From the NCBI GenBank assembly GCA_947311845.1, contig CAMZMU010000062.1:50620716-50684715 (forward strand): a DNA stretch of 64,000 nucleotides, in the 5' to 3' direction. This DNA comes from Poa pratensis. Taxonomy: Eukaryota > Streptophyta > Magnoliopsida > Poales > Poaceae. This document shows, one piece after another, positions 1 to 10,773 of this stretch. The notes beneath the pieces are model-generated. The model searched no databases and was not told where the DNA came from. It worked only from the letters and a program-made list of their open reading frames with translations. The position numbers and the translations under genes are program-made. The number at the start of each line of letters is the position of its first letter. Within the stretch, counting starts at the first letter, position 1.

Positions 1-3000
1 CTGGAGTCCAACCAATTTAGTCATGGCTTTTCTTTGCAAGTCTGAGCCCAATACCTGATCCTCTAAATGACAGAGACTTTTGTGGTCAGTTTTAACCACG
101 AATGGCCCCCGGGAAATGTAGGGTCGCCACCTATCCACAGCCATCATAATGGCCAAGAACTCTTTCTCGTAAATTGACAATTTCTTATTGTTCTGCCCCA
201 GGGCTTTGCTATAGAATGCGACTGGATGTCCATTTTGACTGAGCACCGCTCCAATTCCAGAATGGCAGGCGTCAGTTTCGATACAGAAGGGTTTAGTGAA
301 ATCCGGCAAAACTAGCACTGGTGTTGAGATCATGGCTTTTTTCAATGCTTCAAAAGCCTCTTGTGCCTCAGCTGTCCACAGAAATGCTTGCTTCTTCAGA
401 AGAGCTGTGAGTGCTTTTGCTATAATGCCATAGTTCCTGACAAATTTTCGGTAGTAGCCAGTCAACCCCAGGAAAGCTCGCAGTTCAGTGATATTGGTGG
501 GAATTGGCCAATTTGCCATTGCAGAGGTCTTTTGCGGATCTGTAGCTACCCCTTGATCTGAGACAATGTGACCCAAATATTCAAGCTGAACTTGAGCAAA
601 CGAACATTTACTCATTTTGGTGAATAGCTTGTTTTTCCTTAATATCTGGAAAACTTCTTGCAAGTGCTTGGCATGTGTCTCGAGGTCCTTGCTGTAAACC
701 AGTATGTCATCCATGAAGACCAGCACATATTTCCTGATGCAACTGGAAAACACTGAGTTCATCAGACATTGAAAGGTAGCTGGCGCATTAGTTAGACCAA
801 AGGGCATCACTCGAAATTGGAATTGCCCATGGTGGGTTTTGAATGCCGTCTTGGCTTCATCCTCTTCAACCATCCTAATCTGATGGTACCCCGCTCGCAA
901 GTCTAGCTTTGAGAACCATTTGGTGCCAGCTAATTCATCAAGGAGTTCATCCACAATGGGCAGGGGAAACTTGCTCTTGATTGTGATATTGTTCAATCTT
1001 CTGTAGTCAACACAGAACATCCAAGTTCCATCCTTCTTCTTTACTAACAGTACAGGTGAAGCAAATGGAGACATACTGTGTGTAACCAATCCAGCCGAAA
1101 TCATTTCTTGTACTTGCTTTTCAATCTCGTCCTTCTGCTGAGGAGAGTATCTATATGGTCTTGAGTTGACAGGGACACTGTCCGGTAGCAGTGAAATTGC
1201 ATGATCGAAAGCCCTGTGCGGTGGAAGGGTTTGTGGATCCTGAAAAACATCCTGAAATTCATTCAACGTTGTCTGGATGATGCTTGGTAAGCTGGTGCCA
1301 TCCTTTTCTGCAGTTAAGGATACCACTGCAGTTGCCCATATGTCATTTCCCTTGAATGATTTCTCAACTTGCTCGGCAGATATCTCCTGAAGCTTCTCAG
1401 TTTTACTGTCCCCGAGACCTTGTAAGGTTACTGTCTGTCCTTGTTTCTGGAACCTGATCCACTTCTCTTCCCAGTGGCAAGTCATCTCTCCCCATGTAGA
1501 CAGCCAATCCATACCAAGTATAGCGTCGTAACCTCCTAACGGCACAATTTTCATGTCTGTAGCAAATGTGTGTCCTTGGATCCACCATTCCAGACCTGTG
1601 ACTTCAGAGGTACAGAGCATTTGTTGTCCATTTGCCACTTTCACTTTCATTGTTTTGGGCAAGCGAGAGGTGGGACACTGCAGTTTGTCCACCAGTTTTT
1701 GATCAATAAAAGTATGAGAGCTTCCCGAATCCACTAGGAATAACATAACTTGATTGCCCACTAGTGCGTGTAACTTAATGGATTTTGTATGTGTTGTTCC
1801 TGCCATTGCATTTGCTGTGAGAAATGCTGCCGCCTCTTCCATAGTTTCTTCAATGGCAATAGCATCCAATAATGCATCGCTCAGCACCACTCCATCTTCT
1901 TCAGTTTCTATGGCTTTCGCTTGTGCTTTATTTTGGCAAGCATGGCCAGGAGCGTACTTCTCCCCACAGCTGTAACACAAACCATTCGCTCGTCTGTACT
2001 CTTTCAGCTGCTTGGCTTTCCAGACCTCCCCTGGTGCAAACTGATGTTTGTTGTGTTGAAACTCTCCTCGCGTAGCCCCTCTGCCGGTGGCATACTTATG
2101 AGTAGTAACAGAATGCTGCTTGCCCCTCAAAAGCATGGATTCCTGAACCAGCGCATATTCGGTGGCATCTTGTACCGTACTGGGTAACTGAATTTCTACA
2201 GCTGAACGAATTTCATCCTTCAAGCCTAATATGAACTGTGTGACCAACATAGTCTCACTGACTCCACCTTCATAGAGACAAACTTGATAAACCAGCTGGT
2301 TGAATAACACCCGATACTCCTGTACAGTTCCAGTCTGCTTAAGCACCAACAGGTCTCTCATGCAAGTACGGTGAATGTTCATATCAAATTCACTCAAAAC
2401 CGCTGCACTGAAAGTTGTCCAACTGTTACACACCTCGGTAAACTTGATGGATTGGTACCAGTGGCTTGCATTGCCATGTAAATGTAGTGAGGCTGAGACC
2501 AGCTTGAAATTGTCTGGAATTTGGTATAGCTGGAAATATGCTTCACAATTATCCAGCCACATGCGCACGCCTTCGCCATCGAACCTCGGAAATTCCATCT
2601 TAGGCATCCACGGCCGTTTGTTGCTGTTGCCATGATCCTCTACAGTGTTTGTTGCACCTTGTACCTGACGGCCCTCCGGTGGTCGAGCATGGTGTCTCCA
2701 GTGTGGCGGCGGCGGTGGAGGAGGAGGTGGTGGTGGTGGTGGTGGTCGGCCGGGTGTCGCCATGGACGAAGTCCCTGCCACATACGACGGATTTGGAGAC
2801 AACCCAATCCCGCTCGCCAATCCGCCTCAGCGCCGTTCGTGGTCGATTCCTTCAGCGCTCTCGCTGCGTGCACCTGCTCCTGATGAATCTGACCAATTGA
2901 ACTCGCAGATAAATTCACCTTGGCTTGAACTTGATCCAGCCGCGCTACCTGCTCTCCGAATTTTGCATCCAAATCGTCGAGCCTGGCCTGGATCGATGCA

Positions 3001-3074
3001 ATCCCCTCCACCTGAGACTGAATCGAGCGCAGGGTCTCGAAGTCCTTCAGCACCCTCTCCTCGAACGTCGCCAT
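1..3074 (-). CDS. Ty3/gypsy Gag-Pol polyprotein, partial, one frameshift in Gag
   Basis: Retrotransposon polyprotein that would package and reverse-transcribe the element RNA. On the minus strand one frame is open from about 2825 past position 1. It holds in order: Gag; a zinc knuckle C-Y-S-C...G-H-A-C near 1939-1977; an aspartic protease with D-S-G-S-S (Asp codon 1729-1731); a reverse transcriptase with F-M-D-D at 706-717; and the start of RNase H (E-T-D-A-C near 276). Integrase lies outside the window. The N-terminus (ATG at 3074, M-A-T-F-E-E-R) is in another frame, so Gag has a frameshift near 2770-2830, next to a run of 14 prolines (about 2704-2745). The canonical knuckle His is Ala. The initiator-Met primer site and short LTR fit a chromovirus, perhaps Reina-like; that clade call is inference. 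Confidence 0.9.
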
Positions 3075-3257
3075 CTGATCTACGAGGTGTCTCGTCTGCG
3101 CGCTTGCCTTGAACGGAGCCGTCGCGGATCTCCCTCTGGATCAACCCGAACGCCGATTTTGGATTTACAGTGAATCGCTCGAAGAGCAACTCACAACCAA
3201 TCGGTCGATGTTACCGGACTGATCTCGAGACTGCGGAGCGCGGATCGGAACGTACGA

Positions 3258-3271
3258 GGCTCTGATACCAA
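3258..3271 (-). promoter_or_regulatory. Primer binding site of the Ty3/gypsy element
   Basis: The minus strand reads TTGGTATCAGAGCC one base inside the LTR. TGGTATCAGAGC is the standard plant initiator tRNA-Met complement that primes minus-strand DNA synthesis. Confidence 0.85.
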
Positions 3272-3272
3272 G

Positions 3273-3641
3273 TGTTATGTCCTTGCCGGCAGGATTCCCC
3301 GATCAGATTTGGGACGGGGGTTTGCTTGGGGGAGAAGAAGATCAGAGAGGAGAGAAAGAAGGCAACACTATTTCATTCTTTTAATTCGACAGTTGATCAC
3401 AGCCTCGACACCGAGCTTATAACTGCGCTCGCCCAACCACTCACGCTTACGCACACGGCCTCTCGCCCACGTCACGCCGAGTCCACGTCACACCTTCTCC
3501 TTCGCTGACTGCGTCAAGCATTCCTTCTGCTTCTCTGCACTGATGACGCCTTCCTTCAGTTTACGCTTTCCTGGAGTACTAGCATCTCCTTCCTGAACCT
3601 CTGTCGTTGTGCGACTCTGCAGCACACTGACAGGCGTGACA
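3273..3641 (-). repeat. 5' LTR of the Ty3/gypsy element (369 bp)
   Basis: Bounded by TGTTATGTCC at 3273 and GCGTGACA at 3641 on the plus strand, giving the usual TG...CA ends with short inverted termini. It directly abuts the primer binding site. The predicted 5-bp TSD is tcgga (3642-3646); its partner lies beyond the left edge, so it cannot be checked here. Confidence 0.8.
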
Positions 3642-3965
3642 TCGGATCAACAACAGAATCCATCTCTTCTCTGTTATACTAGATTGGACTGGATGGGTGG
3701 TGGGTTATATGAGGCACCGACAAGGTTTGAGAGACGAGGAGATGCGGGGATGCGGCGGACTCTGATCTAGGGCTTGGTAGGCTGGTAGCACACTAAATAT
3801 ATAGACGATTGTAAATAAATTTTGAGCCAGGCCTAGTCAGCCCGATAGGCCCAGCGGATGATATGCAGATGGTGGAGCCATTAAGCAACGCGTAGGACTG
3901 GATGGGAGCGCGATCGTTTGCTGGGTCATTGACGTACGGCGGCGGCGGGAGCCGGTGTCACTCCC

Positions 3966-4105
3966 TCGAAACACGCTTTCGCCCCGCTTTATAAATAAAG
4001 CAACATGCCAAGCAAGTCCAAACACAGTTACAAACACAAGTACGGTACTAAAAACCGCATGCTGGGGCAGCAGCACAAGTAAGCCTAAGAGGAAGAGGCA
4101 AGGGA
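3966..4105 (-). mobile_element. 5'-truncated LINE 3' end (140 bp) with 19-bp TSD
   Basis: Flanked by perfect 19-bp direct repeats (3947-3965 and 4106-4124, gggagccggtgtcactccc). On the minus strand it ends ATAAAGCGGGGCGAAAGC..., a tail I associate with grass LINEs. Long, variable-length TSDs fit target-primed reverse transcription. No clear poly(A) is left. It adds a run of hydrophobic codons to the host ORF. Confidence 0.6.
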
Positions 4106-4214
4106 GGGAGCCGGTGTCACTCCCAGCTATCCTTGGCTCCTTGCCGTCGACGAGGGCTTCGAAGTTGCTGGAGTTGCGGTCCGCGGGGAGCCTGTGCAAC
4201 ACGTACAGAGCTAA

Positions 4215-6684
4215 GAGCATCACTAGTAGTACTCTCAAACCCTCAAACCAGTTTAAGGGTTGAGAATTGGCATTTTTTGGCACTTTTAAGGGTTGAAAAA
4301 CAGGGGCAAAGACTTGCCGCAACCCCAACCCTTAAAACTGTCATTTGACATATCACAATTTTCATCATCTCAATAACGGTTTGAAGAAAACAATAATCAT
4401 TCTAGTTATTATTACAACACCGGATAGTACTTTCAAGCACATAATAATCATTCAAGTTATTACAACAATGTTTTTGCAAATTACAATAATTATTCGAATC
4501 AAATAGGACATAGAAAAGTAAAACAAAGGTAGATCATGGGCCTTGGCGCCGCCCATCCAACTGCCACTGGTGCTCTACTAGATCATCCCGGAGCTGACCA
4601 TGAGTGTTTGCATCCTCAATCTCACGATGTGCTTCAAGAAAACCTTGTACGCGACAACGGTTTCTTTCCGGTTGTACACGGGTACCAACATTGTCATAGA
4701 AACAAGGCAGGTTTAACCCTCTCTCATCCTCGAGGATCATGTTGTGTAGAATCACACAACATTTCTTGATGTTCTCCAAGGTTTTTTTGTCCCAAAAACG
4801 AGCTGGACCCCGAACTATGGCAAACCTTGCTTGCAAAATACCGAAAGCTCTCTCAATATCCTTGCGGGCTGCCTCTTGTGCCTTGGTGAAATGAGCCTCT
4901 TTTCTGGTTAAGGGCACCCCATTTTTCTCCTTGATGGACTTCACAAGAGTTGCCCAATCGGGATAAATGCCATCGGTGAGATAGTATCCCATTGAGTACT
5001 CATTGTCCATGATTTTGTAGTTGCAAGTTGGAGCATCCCCAGAAACTAATCTTGCAAACAAAGGAGATCTATTGAGCACATTGATATCATTGAGTGTTCC
5101 CGGCAAACCAAAAAATGCATGCCAAATCCATGTGTCCTCCGATGCCACGGCCTCAAGCACAATGGTAGCATCACGGCTTTTACCGCAATACATTCCTTGC
5201 CATGCCTTTGGGCAATTTTTTCATGTCCAATGCATGCAATCAAGACTACGAAGCATCCCCGGCCATCCCCTTTTTTCATTCATCTCCATCAATCTCTTTG
5301 TATCTTCCTCGTTGGGTGCCTGAAGATACTCATCACCATACAACCGGATGACCAATTTTGCAAACCTACGGACGGACTCCGTGGTTGTATCTTGTCCAGT
5401 GCGAAGATACTCGTCGGTATAGTCCGTGGGTATGCCATAGGCGAGCACCCGCATTGCAGCCGATATCTTTCGGTACCCACTAAACCCCATGATACTGGCG
5501 GCGGATCTACGACGCTTGAAGTAATCTGAGGCGGCCTCACAATCGGTGACAATCTTCACAAACAAACTACGGCGCATTCGGTACCTTCTCCGGAAGAGGC
5601 GAGGTGGGTATGTCGGTACCTCCGCGAAGTAGTCTTGCATCAATTGGTCGTGTCCGAGACCGCGGTTCCGGTAGATGGTGACTCGCCCCATCTTCGACCC
5701 TCTCCTCTGATCCATCAGCTTCGCGCGGCCTTCAAACTCTTGCACGTCGAGGAGGAGGCCCATCATCTCGACGTCGTCGTCTTGAAGCAACTCCTCAATG
5801 TCCGAATCGTCCGATGACGACCAACCGGAATCATCGGACAACTACTCCATGTCGTCGGTGTTCACCTCCATCTACACAATACAACAAACAATAAATTGTG
5901 AGTGCCAACAATGAATCAAAAAGGAAAAAATGAAACAAAAAGAAAGAAAAGGAGGCATACCTGCGGGTCGGCGAGGAGAGCTCGGGGCGGCGCGGCTGCC
6001 TCTGGCCCGCCTGGCCTCTGGCGCGGCGGCGAGGAGAGCTCGAGGAGGCCTGGGGCCGGCCTGCCTCTGGCTGCGGGAGGCGGCTGGGGGGGCCGGAGGC
6101 CGCTGTCGATGGTGGGCGGGGCGCGGCAGGCGGCCTGGTGCGGGAGGCGGCGGGCGGCCGGGGGGCGGGGCGCGGCGGCTGGGGGAGGTCGAGGAGGTGG
6201 AGGAGAGGTTGAGGAGGCCGGGGGGCGGCCGGACGGCGAGGAGAAAGCTCGGGGCGGCGGCGGCGGTCGCGCGGCTCGGGTGGCTGCTGTGCGGGGCGGG
6301 AGGCGGCGGGGAACGGCGGATCCGGCGGCGAGGAGTGCGGCGCAGCTGCGGCGGGCTCGCGCGCGTCGAGGGGAGGCGGGGGGCGGCCGGAATGGCGGCG
6401 GGCGGCGGTCGGCGGCCGGCGGCTCGGGTGGGCGCGGGCGGGAGGTTGGGGACAGGGAAAAGTCCCTCCCGCGCGACGACGGAACACGAGTGCGGGTTGG
6501 GGTAGTTTTCGCTCCCCAACCCTCACTTCTACAGGTTGGGAGGGGGTTTGAGGGTTGGACCCTTAAATTTTTTGAGGGTTGGAGGGTTAAGGGGTTCTAG
6601 TCTACGCGTTTCTTCACTCGCAAACTGTAAATAAACGGTTATTTATAAGGGTTTGAGGGTTTGAGGATACTACTAGTGATGCTC
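4215..6684 (-). mobile_element. PIF/Harbinger element (2470 bp), TSD TAA
   Basis: Terminal inverted repeats begin GAGCATCACTAGTAGTA at both ends (4215 inward, 6684 inward) and continue CTCAAACCCTCAAAC. TAA flanks both sides (4212-4214, 6685-6687), the superfamily target. It holds one minus-strand transposase ORF. No Myb/SANT-type second ORF, normally needed for movement, is visible. About 600 bp 5' of the transposase (5.9-6.5 kb) is extremely GC-rich simple sequence. Confidence 0.9.
4534..5871 (-). pseudogene. PIF/Harbinger DDE transposase with two nonsense codons
   Basis: A 446-codon frame from ATG at 5871 (M-E-V-N-T-D-D) to the stop at 4534. All three acidic catalytic regions are visible: S-L-D-C-M-H-W, G-T-L-N-D-I-N-V-L and K-D-I-E-R-A-F-G, with the C-C-V-I-L-H-N-M segment after them. 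Only two defects appear, both in frame: TAG at 5842-5844 (codon 10) and TGA at 5221-5223, where Trp is expected after C-M-H-W-T. The family cuts and pastes at TWA targets as a DDE nuclease. The copy cannot make a full protein but is young enough to be read end to end. Confidence 0.9.
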
Positions 6685-7217
6685 TAAAGCCCCGCCCTTC
6701 TTGGGGATGCACAAGGAGATGGGGCTGTCTCCCTTGGGTTCGCCGAGGCTGGTAACGGGCTGGACGGAGCATGTGTCGCTGTCGCAGAGGATGGTGTCGC
6801 CTGCCGAGTCGACGGAGAGGATCGCACTGTCGCCACCGCCGCCGCCTCGTCCGTCGTACAAGGGCAAGAAATCGAGCCTCATGTCGTCTAGGCTGTATGC
6901 TTCGAGCTTGAGCTTGGGCGGAGGGATCCTCGAGAAGGTCTTCATCTTCTTCTTTCTGGATGCCGCCGCGGCTTGTGCTTCCTCTGTCGATGGGTAGAAG
7001 AGTTTCCCCTCGGGCTTCATGCGGCTCACCGAATACATGCTGCCTCTGCGCATCACCACATTCACCAACCGCCGCGCCTTCATTTACCGCACAACTGGAT
7101 TAGTAGATCCTTCTTGCTGAAATTTTATCAGTGCGGCGGCGGGGAGATTGGGATGCAATGTGCGGTCTAGCCGTCTTTGCCCCCTTTTTGTTTTTTCTTT
7201 GGGTGCCAATTGCTCAT

Positions 7218-7226
7218 CTTATATGG
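7218..7226 (-). promoter_or_regulatory. TATA-like box for the 7083 gene
   Basis: The minus strand reads CCATATAAG, about 135 bp upstream of the ATG at 7083, next to a CAATTGG stretch that could act as a CCAAT-type element. Weak single-site evidence. Confidence 0.35.
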
Positions 7227-7335
7227 ATCGCCCGATTGATAAACAAAAGGCAGACTGCGCAAAGATTACCACGGATAAAACCAGACCAGGCCTCCTTTTG
7301 GATCCTACAAATTCCCTAGGATTTTTATATCTATA

Positions 7336-8966
7336 TCTATACCTAATAATAAAGAAAGGATTGTTTCTTCCTCCCGAAATTTCGTCCGTCCTGGTTTCTT
7401 GTCGTCCGTCGTAGGGAGGATTCGTTTCGTCCGTTCGTCAAACCACCCACGAATCCTTCCCGGTCTCGATAAAAAAACAGCAAGTTGAATTGATCCACAT
7501 CGTGTACGGCAAGTTTTAATCTTCCGTGTATAAATATACAACGATGTATTGTGCGGCAACTAACAAAGAAGTCTTTCTCGACGTGAAGCAGCAGTCAGAT
7601 CGAGGCGGCGGACGAGCTCTTCGTCTTCGGAGACCTCGAGTCGGCCAAGAGCCTTGCGCATATCGGCGTGGACGTAGAACCTTATCCGCCTTCCCATACG
7701 TCAAACACGCGCACGTCGTTGAGCCCGGTGTACTTCAGCATCACCGTCATCTCCGAGGGTGAGGTTGCCGTCGTAGTCTCGTCGGAGCAGAAAGTGGCGA
7801 CCGGGAAAGCATGGAGGCGGCACCACCTGATGCCCACCTGCATGGGTCGAGCTCGTGGTATAAGGCAGCCGCAGGCCCACGGTAACAAGGACTCTCCCCG
7901 GTGTACTCCAGCCTCACCGTCAACCAATCGTAGTCTGATTAGAGCGGAAGGTGGCGGCCGGGAAAGCATGGTGGCGGCACCATCAAGATCGAATGCCCGT
8001 CGGCGGTCGGCATGTCAGGGTCGAGCTCGTGGACGAGGCAGCCGCGGACCTACAGTAACTAGGAGCACGGCGACGGCAACGACGTCCATGATGAGTGGCA
8101 GCGCCATAGATCGATCTCATGCGCACCAAGCGGCTGCGGCGCTCTGGACGGGGTCAATGTTAGCGATGGTCGAGCTGCTGCATGTGCTGCTTTTGTCGGA
8201 TGAGTATAGGGTAGGATCTTTTTTTAGTCATGGATTTTTACAGCCAGGTATCTCTCTCTCTCTCTCTTCTTTTATACAGCCATGGATTTTGTGTTATATC
8301 TATACAGCCATGGATTTCTTTTTTACAGCCATGGATTTCTTTTTTTAGTCATGGAGTATTTTCTGTTTTAAATCAACATATCTATCTTAGTTATTTGGAT
8401 GTTAAAGATTCGACATAAAATACAGGAAATTCCTTGTTCAATGCAACACCATAATAATTTGTATTCTGAAATATTCCCCGCAAGTTTAAGTATAACTTTT
8501 CTTCTCAAAAACTCGAATCAACTTTTGTGTTAAAAAGGAGTTTAATTCCAAAATAAGTAATTTTTACATCCCAAAAATTATAAATTATTTATAGTACCTT
8601 CCTGCTATACTGGAAGATTTAGATTGCTCATAATTACATTATATAACTATTATTATGAAAGGTTGTCTCAAATGCATGTATAGATGTCATCGGTGTTGGA
8701 GGGAGCAGATGATCGAAGGGGCGCCACACATCCGCATCCTCACTCCTCACCCAATGATTTATTGGTCTTCTCCTGTACTCCCCGACCCGAGGGAGGCGAA
8801 GGCCTTAGCGTAGTGTTGTGAGGTGGCGATGACGTGAGTGGCTCTACAGGCGCTTTCGCACATGCACCGAGTAGCCTAGCTAAAGCAACGGGCAGAGCAG
8901 GCGACGCGACTGACCACCACTTAGATTTTTTTCTCTCCCGTTGCAACGCACGGGCATGCTTCCTAG
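7336..8966 (+). mobile_element. Helitron with duplicated coding-like fragments
   Basis: It starts TCTATACCTAATAATAAAG after an A and ends CTAG before a T, the A^T insertion rule. A 3' hairpin (CCCGT-loop-ACGGG, 8938-8955) sits just before the end, as in rolling-circle elements. There is no Rep/helicase, so it is non-autonomous. Inside, about 7680-8060, the minus strand holds a GC-rich coding-like block present twice: the motif around C-F-P-G-R-H / A-F-P-V-A-T-F near 7795-7828 recurs near 7951-7983. I do not recognise the donor. The second copy has a stop, so these are decayed capture fragments. Confidence 0.75.
8213..8355. repeat. Short minisatellite inside the Helitron
   Basis: Five to six copies of a variable unit around TACAGCCATGGATTT, mixed with T runs and a (TC)n stretch near 8250. 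Likely slippage-derived. Confidence 0.65.
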
Positions 8967-9012
8967 TAAATACTAAAATTCCCTAAAAAAGATATAAATA
9001 CTAAAAGAATTA

Positions 9013-10243
9013 TCTATAGTACTTCTTATAAAGCAAAACCCCACTAACTTGCATTAATTATTTTCTATCTCAACATGTAAGCTAACCATATCATCCATTC
9101 TCTTAACCAATCAATTATCCATGTCATCTCCACTAATACTTATTAATCACACATCATCTATTTCTTAAGCCATATCATCCACTATTTGAGCCATTATTTA
9201 TCCATGTCATTCCAAATTTATTAATGATTTTCTATCCATCCACGAAAACTATTCTAATTATAAATTCTTTTATCCGTACAATTGGCTCATTAATTTTAAT
9301 TGTTAAATATACAAATATTCTTAATTAATTAAGGGTGTGTTTGGTAGCCCGGGTCACTCCAACATGGGTTTCCCAACTGGGCCAAGCTGACTTCATACAT
9401 GTTGGGCTGAGATATTTCTGTGTGTTTGGTGTCCCGTATGTGTGTATGCAGGCCGAGATGAGAGTGTGTTTGGTGACTTGTATGTGGTGAGATTACAAAT
9501 ATCACAGTTTTTTAGATAGGTCCTCCAACTTTAGGAATTGATATTACAAACAGATCCAAACTCTTACAAAAAGGACCGTAAACAGGAATAAAAAAAAAGC
9601 AATCAAGTCCTGATATGTCTGGCTACCACCCAATCCGTGCGCAACTAGCTCGCCGGCGGCGGCGCTACGGCGGTAGGGGCGCCGGGCGGAATGAGGCGGC
9701 GTTGGGCGGAGCGAGGAGGCACCGGGGAGAGCGAGGCGGCGCCGGGGAGAGTCGACAGCAGCGCCTGCTTCATGGCCAGAGGAGAGGTCGCTGAAGGGAG
9801 GACAGAGGCGACGCCGGGCGGAGCGAGAATTTCGGACGCGTCGGGCGGAGAGAGAGACGAGGGAAGCAGAACGGGGGGAAATGAGCGGGTGGGGCTGGGA
9901 GCTGGCGAGGCGACGTGCGCGTGGGAAATTTTTCGGTACGAGCTCGCCCAGGCTGAGGAAGCTCGATTCGAGCTTCTCAAGCGGGCAGGGCTGAGGGGTG
10001 TTTTTTGCATGAGGTGAGCATGGCCCAAATAGCAAACACAGGCTACCAAACACCCGAAAGTGGGGTGAGGTGAGATTTTCTGAGCCCATACGGGCTACCA
10101 AACACATCCTAAATCTAGATTCTCGATTATGGTGCGCAAATATTTCCGAAAAAAAATCCCGTTACATGTGTCATATGTCTTTTAGTTAATATAACAATTT
10201 TTAAAAAAAAAATCCCGCTGCAACGCGCAGAGTATCTTTCTAG
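9013..10243 (+). mobile_element. Second Helitron, interrupted by a Tourist-like element
   Basis: Begins TCTATAGTACTTCTTATAAAG after an A at 9012 and ends TTTCTAG before T at 10244. It has a degraded GC-rich hairpin region (CCCGCTGCAACGCGC, from 10214) resembling that of the Helitron ending 46 bp upstream of it. Subtracting the nested element leaves about 450 bp of AT-rich non-coding DNA. It is non-autonomous, and the 5' boundary is less certain than the 3' one. Confidence 0.5.
9333..10109. mobile_element. Tourist-like (PIF/Harbinger) element, TSD TAA
   Basis: The left end GGGTGTGTTTGGTAGCCCG (9333) matches the inverse of the right end (CGGGCTACCAAACACATCC, to 10109) at 18 of 19 bases. TAA flanks at 9330-9332 and 10110-10112. 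The TGTTTGG motif repeats several times inside each end. The 777-bp interior is GC-rich with open frames but no recognisable protein. Confidence 0.85.
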
Positions 10244-10432
10244 TTTTTATTATCATTCACTACCTAGCACAGTTGGTTAGTTGCTGCTATCGGGGGTTCA
10301 TACTCACCCCACGCATGAGGTTATTAGGGTATGACCGGAAGAGGGCAGATGAGAGACAAGACATCTATCTGTGATAGAGACGGGCGATTCCCCCAAATAT
10401 CTCTGATTAGCAACAGACTATTACCTGTTGTA

Positions 10433-10668
10433 CTCTCTCTATTTTTATATACAAGGCCACTTGGTAGTTCGTGTAAAACTTTGACCTTTAATTTTGACCA
10501 ACAAAATATAAGTTATATTTCATAAAAAAATATCACTGAAAAGTTTTTAAAATGTGCATCCAATGACATACTTTTTTGTGTTATATAACTCAGATTTTGT
10601 TAACAAAATTAATGATTAAAGTTTGTCCTAAAAATGTGATGTGGCCTTGTATTCAAAGACGGAGGGAG
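10433..10668. mobile_element. Stowaway MITE (236 bp), TA target
   Basis: Ends CTCTCTCTATTTTTATATACAAGGCCAC and its inverse at the right (GTGGCCTTGTATTCAAAGACGGAGGGAG), flanked by TA on both sides. The CTCCCTCCGT terminus is the grass Stowaway/Mariner signature; the left copy is slightly mutated. Confidence 0.85.
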
Positions 10669-10773
10669 TACGTTAAGTCGTCGCGTATCGTGACTGAGAA
10701 AATCTCGTGTCCAGATTTTCCATGGTAGACCACAAAGGTTTATCTTCAACTAACTAACTGCATCTCCATATTT

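Larger units (their letters stand above)
3793..7083 (-). pseudogene. Grass host gene of unknown function, split by two TEs
   Basis: The ORF starts with ATG at 7083 (M-K-A-R-R-L-V-N-V-V) and runs 132 codons to the TAA target site of a PIF/Harbinger element. Across the element the frame resumes at 4211 (A-L-Y-V-L-H-R-L-P-A-D) with no shift if one TSD copy is removed. It then meets a 140-bp LINE tail at 4105. Beyond that, the plausible coding continuation (S-Y-A-L-L-N-G-S-T-I-C-I-S-S) is in another frame and stops at 3793. The start, the S-L-C-I-P motif and the S-Y-A-L-L-N-G segment resemble a large grass family of uncharacterised DUF1618-like proteins. That is from memory and tentative. The 3' half is missing. 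A TATA-like box lies about 135 bp upstream. Confidence 0.6.

Noticed and set aside
2640..2900. Poly-His and poly-Val ORFs near 2.7 kb
   Set aside because: They are other-frame readings of the proline-codon run in Gag.
5902..6600. Long overlapping ORFs on both strands in the GC-rich block
   Set aside because: They are Pro/Arg/Gly/Ala simple sequence open in several frames at once, inside the Harbinger element. This is expected from high GC and gives no sign of selection for one protein.
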